Origin: Paludibacter sp. | GTDB lineage: Bacteria > Bacteroidota > Bacteroidia > Bacteroidales > Paludibacteraceae | Reading direction: 5' to 3' | Assembly (NCBI GenBank): GCA_019163375.1 | Contig: JAFLKK010000016.1 | Coordinates: forward strand, 1 to 64,000 | Length of the DNA: 64,000 nucleotides | Shown: piece by piece, positions 58,166 to 64,000 of the stretch | How the letters are laid out: each line of letters begins with the position of its first letter | How positions within the stretch are numbered: the first letter of the stretch is position 1 | Notes under the pieces: generated by a model | What the model was told of the DNA's origin: nothing | Seen by the model: only the letters and a program-made list of their open reading frames with translations | The model's database searches: none | Translations under genes and position numbers: made by a program

Positions 58166-59824
58166 TTAGTTGTTGCTTAAATTTCTAACGGTATTGCCCT
58201 TTACAAAAACTCCTAATCTCACGATAAAACTATCATCAGTAGTAAAATGTATAGCCGTAGAACTATCCTTTCCATCAGCAGTAACATTAAATATTACGCT
58301 TTTAGCTTTCTTTATGTCTTCAAATTGAGTTTTGGACACATTCACCTTAATCGTTTGAGCAACAATGCTGCTGACAACAACCTTACCATCCGAAGCAATA
58401 GTTGGAGCGTTAATCACGTAACTGGTATCGTCCAAAGTGGTGTTGATTTTCGCACCATTCGAATCAAGTAGCGAAAAACGAAGAGTGGCCTTAATTGGAA
58501 GCCCATTACTTACCTTAAACACAAGTACCGAGCTATCAATTACCGAATTATCAATTTTATCACCAATAGTTCCACCATCGATATATAGTGTATCGTTCCA
58601 GTTTACATTACTACCTGCATTTAAATAGAGCGGTATTTTTATCTTTATTTTGGTTTTAATCATTCCGGTAGATGGGAAGAAAAGTGGCACTAATGGATGT
58701 GCATCTAACGAATCCTGATTGACGTATGTACTAAACTGATACTCGAGCACATCCGGTCTGATAATGTTATTAAACAGCAAATCGGTTCTGGCATTCTGAC
58801 TATTAAATGTAACGGTCTTTGAAATAGAATCTCCAAAAGTAGCCGGTTTTGGTAAATTGAAATCATAATAGTCTTTACCACTAAAACTAGCTTTTGCTTC
58901 TGAAGCTATAGGATTCGATTTTAAAAATGCTTTTATATAGTCTATTCTAAACTTAACATAAGTACCAACATTGGTTTTAGCGGTAATAGTAGCCTGTGGA
59001 TTGGCAAACTTCAAGAATGCGTCAGGTAAATACGAAGAAACATCCAACGGAATTTGTTCTGTTTTTGAGACAATCACCGCCGGTTTAAAAAAGCCATATA
59101 CAACGCTGAAATTGAACTGAGTAAATCTAAGGGTAGCATTAATGGTAGATGCCGCACTAATCGTTTGAGCAGTATTTCCATTTTTGGCATCGATCTTTAT
59201 ATTTACGGGTATTGAAGTTGCATTAGCAGGCATATTTACCGTAAAATTCAAAATATCAACGTTTGAATTTAATCCGGTTGGTACAAATGATATTGAACTT
59301 GTTCCATTTGCCAGGGTAACTCTATCGGTTGGGAAAGTCAAAGTAACCGTCATATTGGCCGGAAGTAGGTTTAAACTTGTAAAGTTTAAACCTAGATTTA
59401 AAGTTGCTTTAGTGACAAGTATTTTATCAACTCGTTCATTTGTCACATCGGAATTTAAACCTAAATCAAATGATGTGGATAAATTCACACTGGGTATTGT
59501 CGAATTTGCCGGCACAGAAACTGAACCACCTGGTGAAGGTTGTAATGAAACAACTGTCTGGGCACTATTCTTTAGTAAACTGATATCCCTGAAATCATAA
59601 TCATAATTTTCTTCCTTTTCAAAATAGATTTCAGTTCCCTGTCCTGCAGGGTCAGTAGTAACCTGATTATCTGTAGACAGTTTTTGCAGCAATTCCTTTA
59701 TCTTAATTGTATCCACACCAATTGGAACAACAAGTGATTCATCTATCAATATTTCTTTCGAAACATTCGACAGTTCTACATCGGACATACAAGCAGTAAA
59801 AATCATGGAACATATCCAAAGCAT
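58166..59824 (-). CDS. Paralogous surface lipoprotein of module 2, with signal peptide apparently broken by a frameshift
   Basis: The product is 552 aa in the open frame, which starts MLWICSMIFTACMSD and so lacks a basic n-region. Just upstream, an ATG at 59856 begins MKTSLF in a different frame and runs into a TGA. Adding one base in the A5 run at 59837-59841 (T5 on the coding strand) would give a continuous, textbook lipoprotein signal ending ...FTAC. The rest (CMSDVELSNVS, then beta-rich Ser/Thr/Asn sequence) matches the module 1 lipoprotein. A -7 element at 59909-59916 suits the 59856 start. The family is unnamed to me; a role as partner of the DUF5723 barrel is inferred from the repeated gene order. 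Confidence 0.72.
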   Translation of the reverse strand: MLWICSMIFTACMSDVELSNVSKEILIDESLVVPIGVDTIKIKELLQKLSTDNQVTTDPAGQGTEIYFEKEENYDYDFRDISLLKNSAQTVVSLQPSPGGSVSVPANSTIPSVNLSTSFDLGLNSDVTNERVDKILVTKATLNLGLNFTSLNLLPANMTVTLTFPTDRVTLANGTSSISFVPTGLNSNVDILNFTVNMPANATSIPVNIKIDAKNGNTAQTISAASTINATLRFTQFNFSVVYGFFKPAVIVSKTEQIPLDVSSYLPDAFLKFANPQATITAKTNVGTYVKFRIDYIKAFLKSNPIASEAKASFSGKDYYDFNLPKPATFGDSISKTVTFNSQNARTDLLFNNIIRPDVLEYQFSTYVNQDSLDAHPLVPLFFPSTGMIKTKIKIKIPLYLNAGSNVNWNDTLYIDGGTIGDKIDNSVIDSSVLVFKVSNGLPIKATLRFSLLDSNGAKINTTLDDTSYVINAPTIASDGKVVVSSIVAQTIKVNVSKTQFEDIKKAKSVIFNVTADGKDSSTAIHFTTDDSFIVRLGVFVKGNTVRNLSNN

Positions 59825-59856
59825 GGATAAGGTCTTAAAAAGAGACTTGTTTTCAT

Positions 59857-60170
59857 AATTCGTTTTTTTACATTAGACAAAATTCCTAAACATATTCAAT
59901 CAATAACACAAAAATAGTAAATTTTATTCATTAAATGACCTCAATTGCACAAAATATGTAAAAATAGATTGAATTTAATCTACAAAAATCACAACTGATT
60001 CTGTGCAACATATCCTAACATATTAACAGTACTGACTAATGGAAATGAATTTCGAGATTTGCAAATCGCTACATCTTATTAAACGAAAAATTTATTTATC
60101 AGTACGTTTTGCATAGAATACAAAACAATGCTAACAACCATTATAAAAACAATAAGTAACTTTTGATTTG
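59857..60170. other. Intergenic region between the two modules
   Basis: About 314 bp of AT-rich DNA. Apart from the promoter element at 59909-59916, no gene, RNA or strong hairpin is seen. Confidence 0.6.
59909..59916 (-). promoter_or_regulatory. -7 promoter element (TATTTTTG) of module 2
   Basis: Matches TAnnTTTG on the minus strand. The predicted start near 59902 gives a leader of about 46 nt to the ATG at 59856. Confidence 0.45.
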
Positions 60171-61631
60171 CTAAAGACAATTGCAAGCCTTATTAGCTCC
60201 TTTTTTATGAAGTCCGGCAGTTCGGACTATTCGATCGAAGACAAGATTAATACCCAAAGCCAAATTAAAGGTTTTGGTATTATACGGAATGGGAATACCC
60301 TGATAAGTAGACAATTGGAAAGGAATATAATCGGCCGCCAGTGTCCAGTGAACAAAGCCGGTGCGCAAGCCCACCCCTGCTCCTACTGAACCAAGGCGCC
60401 CTTCGAAAAATGAAGTACTGAGAGAGGTGTTGAAACGATCGGTAGGTCGGGCGTTGACCGATAAAGTAATTTCTTCGCTGACAATATTTTTAAAAAATTG
60501 AGTACGTGAAAGTAAGCCTACACTCATTATTTTATTCAGGAAAGTATATTCTGCACCCATATTGAGTATTGCAGGCGTAAAAGTGCTGTAGGATGTTTTG
60601 GTGCTACCGTAAGTTGAAGCAGAGTCTAAAGCAGTAACGATAGAGTCGGTTAACGAATTACCGGATATATTGAGATTTGAACTCGACAAATCTATCCCTT
60701 TAATACCATCGAATGTATAATTGGTTTTATAATTCACCTTTAATGCATTCTTCTTCCAGTGGATAAAGCCAAGATCGAGAAGAGCTGCCGAAAATGTCAG
60801 ATGGGGTGTTGAAACATAAGTAACACCCAAATCGATTCCTGTTCCGGCACCCGAACGTTTTAGCCAGTCATTCGTATTTTTGGGCAAAATGTAAGTCATC
60901 GATTTAAAATCCGGGGCAATGCTTACTGCTACCGGGCTTGAATAGTATGCATTTCCTCCGCCTACCAACGTCCATTGATCTATTCCGGCATTCATTTTAA
61001 TCATTGTATTGGTATTCGAAAAATTGGCCGAACCAAACAAACACTTCAACTTAGCACCTACCGACCATTTCTTGTTCAACACCTTTGCATACCCTAAAGC
61101 TGCCTCGGTATAAAGCGATTCATCGGTTTCAAGCTTTGTCAGGTTGAACTTATTATCCAATAATAACGGGGTTCCGTACAAAGCCAGATTAAATGCATCC
61201 CTGGGTATAGCAATTGAGCTATTGAATTTTTCGGTAAGTGTAAAACTCCAAAAAGCCGTTTTGTGCCGAAATCCGAACGAGAGTAAATTGGTTTCGAAAC
61301 TGCTACTAATTAAACCCGTGGATTGCAATGTACGATAAAATTTATCAACACTGCCACCATCAGGGTGTAGAAAACTAACGGTTTGTCCATTGAATTTATA
61401 AATTACATCCTTCAATGCTACGGAATTATTGCCAACACTCATTTGCGTGAAACCGATAACAGGAAGGCCAATATAGACATCCTGAACAGGCTGAAAAGCC
61501 GGATTTAAGGTATGACGAAAAGGCACATTATCCATAAAATAGAGTGTATTCACCTGCTGAGCCGAAGAGAGTGAAGAAACAACACAAAAAATGGTTAGAA
61601 CCACTAAATTCCGTTTAATAGACTTAAACAT
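60171..61631 (-). CDS. DUF5723-family outer-membrane protein
   Basis: From the ATG at 61631 the protein is 486 aa. A signal peptide (MFKSIKRNLVVLTIFCVVSS, cleaved near SSAQ) precedes the DUF5723 domain, with QQVNTLYFMDNVPFRHTLNPAFQP at the start. It contains the same barrel landmarks as the 842-aa protein (FWSFTLTEKF, GAKLKCLFGSANF, LGLLSRT-type SVGLLSRT, VGAGVGLRTGFVHWTLAADYIP) but has no type 3 repeats and no OmpA domain. It is predicted to be an outer-membrane barrel. It lies 30 bp after its partner lipoprotein gene. Confidence 0.85.
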   Translation of the reverse strand: MFKSIKRNLVVLTIFCVVSSLSSAQQVNTLYFMDNVPFRHTLNPAFQPVQDVYIGLPVIGFTQMSVGNNSVALKDVIYKFNGQTVSFLHPDGGSVDKFYRTLQSTGLISSSFETNLLSFGFRHKTAFWSFTLTEKFNSSIAIPRDAFNLALYGTPLLLDNKFNLTKLETDESLYTEAALGYAKVLNKKWSVGAKLKCLFGSANFSNTNTMIKMNAGIDQWTLVGGGNAYYSSPVAVSIAPDFKSMTYILPKNTNDWLKRSGAGTGIDLGVTYVSTPHLTFSAALLDLGFIHWKKNALKVNYKTNYTFDGIKGIDLSSSNLNISGNSLTDSIVTALDSASTYGSTKTSYSTFTPAILNMGAEYTFLNKIMSVGLLSRTQFFKNIVSEEITLSVNARPTDRFNTSLSTSFFEGRLGSVGAGVGLRTGFVHWTLAADYIPFQLSTYQGIPIPYNTKTFNLALGINLVFDRIVRTAGLHKKGANKACNCL

Positions 61632-61661
61632 AAAAAAGATAGGATGTAATATTTTCAATGG

Positions 61662-63317
61662 CTATCGATCTAATTTTGTCTTAACAAGTAAACCTAATTT
61701 TAAATTTAAGCTGTTTGATGTTGAAAAGAATATCTTTGAATCTACGTCAGCACCTTCAACTCTGACTTGAAATTCTAAATTATTGGCCTTTTTAATTTGG
61801 AGAAGCTCATCTCGTGTTACCGAAATAGTTAGTTGCTGAGGCTCGGTACCGGGTATAATCTTGCCTTTCATACTCACTTTACCGGCAGCAATCTCATATT
61901 TTTTATTAAAACTATCCGACATTTTCACCTCTGTACCCTCAGCATCCAAAAATCGAAAGGCCAATATCGACTTTACAGGCAGATTATTGAGGATTGTAAA
62001 CACAAAAGTAGCTTTTTCTACCTTATTCAAAACATCATCTCCAAGAATTTTAGAGGAGGGATCAAATAAATTAGTAATGGTATCGGCATACTGATAATAA
62101 CTTCCGGCATTGAATTGCATAGGGATGGTCGTTTTCAGATACACTTTAATTTGGCCGTCAGGTGTCAGATAGCTGGGTGTCTGATCGGCAATATCAACAA
62201 AAGGAGTAGCTTTGAATTCAAAAAAAGTAGGCATAATTTCAAACAGCTTATCGGTTTCGCCCCACATTCTATCAAAGGTTTTAAAGTCTACATTTACCGT
62301 TTGACCCGGAATCAGAGGTCTTGTTGCAAAATCCTGCGTCAGTGTCTCTTTTCCATCAAAATGTGCATAAATACTGCTTACGTTAGAACGCGACTTGAAA
62401 TAATCCAATTTGAACCCCATCTTCATCCCAACATTACTTATTGCCGAAATATTTATTTGGGGGTTCGAGAACTTAAATGCCCCATTGAGGATATTTGTAT
62501 TGAGACCTACCGGTATTTCCTGAACGGAAGTGGCAAGGCTCGACATGTCGAACTGACCATACAATACCTGCCAATCGAGTTTATTAAAGCTAAATTCAAT
62601 ATCTAATTTTGAATTTTGATTCAATAAAATCGGCGAGCTACCTGTTTGTGCTTCTAAATCTATTTTTAGAGGAATAGAAGATATGCCTCCGGAAACATCA
62701 ATAATAAAGTTTTGAATAGCAGATTGTTCCGGTGTATTAAAACCGGTGGGTTGAACGATCAACACGCTTGGCGTTCCATCAAGTTTTCGCAATTTTCCGT
62801 TGCCAAATGTGACAGTAACTTTGAGTTTCGACGGATCAAGATTAGCAACATTGGTCGACACACGAACACTTAATACCGCCTTAGAAACTTTTATACTGTC
62901 TATTCTTTCTTTTGCTCCTGCTCCATTTATTCCCAAATCGAAATTCTGATGGATAGTAACTGATGGCAAAGTAGTATTAGCGGGAACCGGAACCGGATAA
63001 AAGGGAGAACTCGGCAATAGAGCAATTGATTTAGTAACCACCGGTATATTGCCGGCAATATCAATTTTCGGGTATGAAAATATCATGCTATCGACACGTT
63101 GATAGGTAATTTCGGCTAAATCAGTCGACAGAATTTTATCCGAGTCGTTAGCAGCGATAACATCCCCCAGGTTTACTGTTACGCTGCCCATCGGCATCAC
63201 CAAAGTTGGGTCGATACTTATTTCACCCGAGATATTAGACAGCTCAATGTCCGACATACACGAAAAAAACGACAAGGAGAGGAAAATCAAAATTGCTTTT
63301 AGAAACCGAATAGACAT
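61662..63317 (-). CDS. Surface lipoprotein of module 1
   Basis: The product is 551 aa. A lipoprotein signal is present (MSIRFLKAILIFLSLSFFSC, Cys20), followed by MSDIELSNISGE. The mature part is beta-rich with repeated Ser/Asn/Val stretches and shows no known enzymatic motif. It is a paralogue of the 58166-59824 product and sits directly upstream of a DUF5723 gene, as that copy does. The family is not named by me; a structural or assembly partner of the barrel is the simplest reading. Confidence 0.8.
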   Translation of the reverse strand: MSIRFLKAILIFLSLSFFSCMSDIELSNISGEISIDPTLVMPMGSVTVNLGDVIAANDSDKILSTDLAEITYQRVDSMIFSYPKIDIAGNIPVVTKSIALLPSSPFYPVPVPANTTLPSVTIHQNFDLGINGAGAKERIDSIKVSKAVLSVRVSTNVANLDPSKLKVTVTFGNGKLRKLDGTPSVLIVQPTGFNTPEQSAIQNFIIDVSGGISSIPLKIDLEAQTGSSPILLNQNSKLDIEFSFNKLDWQVLYGQFDMSSLATSVQEIPVGLNTNILNGAFKFSNPQINISAISNVGMKMGFKLDYFKSRSNVSSIYAHFDGKETLTQDFATRPLIPGQTVNVDFKTFDRMWGETDKLFEIMPTFFEFKATPFVDIADQTPSYLTPDGQIKVYLKTTIPMQFNAGSYYQYADTITNLFDPSSKILGDDVLNKVEKATFVFTILNNLPVKSILAFRFLDAEGTEVKMSDSFNKKYEIAAGKVSMKGKIIPGTEPQQLTISVTRDELLQIKKANNLEFQVRVEGADVDSKIFFSTSNSLNLKLGLLVKTKLDR

Positions 63318-63455
63318 ACTACCAACTTAAATAGTTATTTGTTGCAATTAAAATCCATTATTGGAGAAAACCTGATTGCAAACAAAATGGTATTGTTGGA
63401 AAAAGATTAAACAATTATTCAATAACTTCTTTTACATTTTATAATAAAACGATTA

Positions 63456-63463
63456 CAAATATA
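63456..63463 (-). promoter_or_regulatory. -7 promoter element (TATATTTG) of module 1
   Basis: Matches TAnnTTTG on the minus strand. It gives a predicted leader of about 130 nt before the ATG at 63317. Confidence 0.4.
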
Positions 63464-63596
63464 ACCTTTTCCCATATGTAGTAATTTGCTGATTTACTGT
63501 CATATTTTGTACTCAAAAACCTAAATATTTACTACAGTATTTGGTTTTAAATTTTGTAAGAAATCCCTTTGTTTTTAAGGCTAACAGCATATAAAT

Positions 63597-63630
63597 AATT
63601 TCATATCCTGATAATCAGAATATGAAATTT
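63597..63630. terminator. Probable terminator hairpin after the helicase-like gene
   Basis: AATTTCATAT-C-CTGA pairs with TCAG-A-ATATGAAATT around TAA, with one mismatch. It lies about 234 bp beyond the helicase stop. The following T run is weak on both strands. Confidence 0.45.
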
Positions 63631-63863
63631 CTATTTTTTATAATGAGCAATAGATGCAGGACTTTGGGACATTTAGATTTGTAGCAGAAAGTACCAACTA
63701 CAAACTAAAAAAACATTCAACCTGCAATTATTTTAAGTAAAGGGGGAAGAAACAAGGGGGAAAGAAGCGCTAAAAATTAAACAACATTGTTTTTTATTGG
63801 CTTAAAAACGAAACATTATTCCACTCGAAAGCCCTGTGAACGCCAAAATTGTATACAAAATGG

Positions 63864-64000
63864 CTATTTGTCCGAAAAACTTTTATCGGGAAAGTTGACC
63901 AGATACACTGTTTCGGTGGCACGTGTGAGTGCGGTATAGAGCCAACGATAGAAGTCGCTATTGAGTTGGTCATCGGCTATTTGACCCGGATCAATAAATA
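63864..64000 (-). CDS. C-terminal end of a UvrD/RecD-like helicase (partial)
   Basis: The last 45 codons of a frame entering from the right edge read FIDPGQIADDQLNSDFYRWL, then YTALTRATETVYLVNF and end FPDKSFSDK. YTALTRATE is helicase motif VI, and a following VYLVNF is typical of RecD2/UvrD-like proteins of Bacteroidota. The rest of the gene lies outside the window, so the subtype is not fixed. Confidence 0.75.
   Translation of the reverse strand, partial: FIDPGQIADDQLNSDFYRWLYTALTRATETVYLVNFPDKSFSDK

Larger units (their letters stand above)
55624..63317 (-). other. Tandem duplication of a lipoprotein + DUF5723 two-gene module
   Basis: Module 1 is the lipoprotein gene 61662-63317 followed by the DUF5723 gene 60171-61631. 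Module 2 is the lipoprotein gene 58166-59824 followed by the DUF5723-TSP3-OmpA gene 55624-58152. The lipoproteins share CMSD(I/V)ELSN(I/V)S, a late D.SF...Y pattern and nearly equal length. The barrels share QQVNTLYFM(D/E)NVP, LNPAFQP and FLHP. Gene order and strand are the same in both. Confidence 0.88.
63318..63863. other. Non-coding region upstream of module 1
   Basis: About 546 bp without a credible gene. It holds a -7 promoter element, a near-perfect inverted repeat and a purine-rich stretch (about 63737-63770) with two GGGGG runs in a similar AAGGGGGAA context. Nothing else is recognised. Confidence 0.6.

Noticed and set aside
1-64000. tRNA, rRNA, tmRNA or CRISPR array
   Set aside because: No T-loop-like GGTTCGAATCC context with cloverleaf pairing, no rRNA core sequence and no spaced identical short repeats were found by eye.

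Overview
The window is low-GC DNA from a member of the Bacteroidota, most likely order Bacteroidales. A Paludibacter-like lineage is a guess that cannot be settled here. Four things support this. There is a type IX secretion (T9SS) type A sorting domain and a FISUMP domain. DUF5723 outer-membrane proteins and a CusA-like pump fused to a TolC-like domain are present. Several promoters match the Bacteroidota -7 element TAnnTTTG. The housekeeping genes (gyrA, dnaB, ispE, panB, smpB, yebC, maf) have the expected bacteroidal form. No tRNA, rRNA, CRISPR array, insertion sequence or integrase was seen.

Layout. (1) 1-20820, minus strand: a four-gene surface locus. In transcription order it encodes a small T9SS-sorted protein, a 2130-aa protein built like a phage long tail fibre, a 1252-aa repeat protein ending in a self-cleaving S74 chaperone domain, and a giant protein (over 3200 aa in the window, C-terminus off the left edge) with about 29 repeats of about 100 aa followed by a FISUMP domain. 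No phage head, tail, lysis or integration genes accompany them. (2) 20821-21967: about 1.1 kb of AT-rich non-coding DNA with a promoter-like site, clustered TGTAGC motifs and tandem terminators. (3) 21968-28972, minus strand: a small CC-motif-rich secreted protein, then a metal-efflux operon (small Cys/His protein, RND pump fused to an outer-membrane factor, adaptor lipoprotein, YnfA-type membrane protein). (4) 29088-33542, plus strand: a DUF3298-type lipoprotein, a nitroreductase, a small membrane protein and a DUF2520/UbiA/Maf cluster. (5) 33577-55430: transport and housekeeping genes on both strands, namely mntH, an amino acid permease, gyrA with a TPR gene, ispE, dnaB, nupG with a bifunctional nuclease gene, smpB, an acyl-CoA ligase, an RsmI-like methylase, an ABC-F ATPase, a CapD-type sugar dehydratase, panB and yebC. 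(6) 55624-63317, minus strand: two tandem copies of a lipoprotein + DUF5723 module; the downstream DUF5723 copy also carries thrombospondin type 3 repeats and an OmpA domain. (7) 63864-64000: the C-terminal end of a helicase-like protein entering from the right edge.

The least ordinary parts are the domesticated tail-fibre-like surface locus with its long upstream region, the duplicated lipoprotein/barrel modules (one with an apparent frame break in its signal peptide), and the metal-handling block with a pump fused to its own outer-membrane exit duct.
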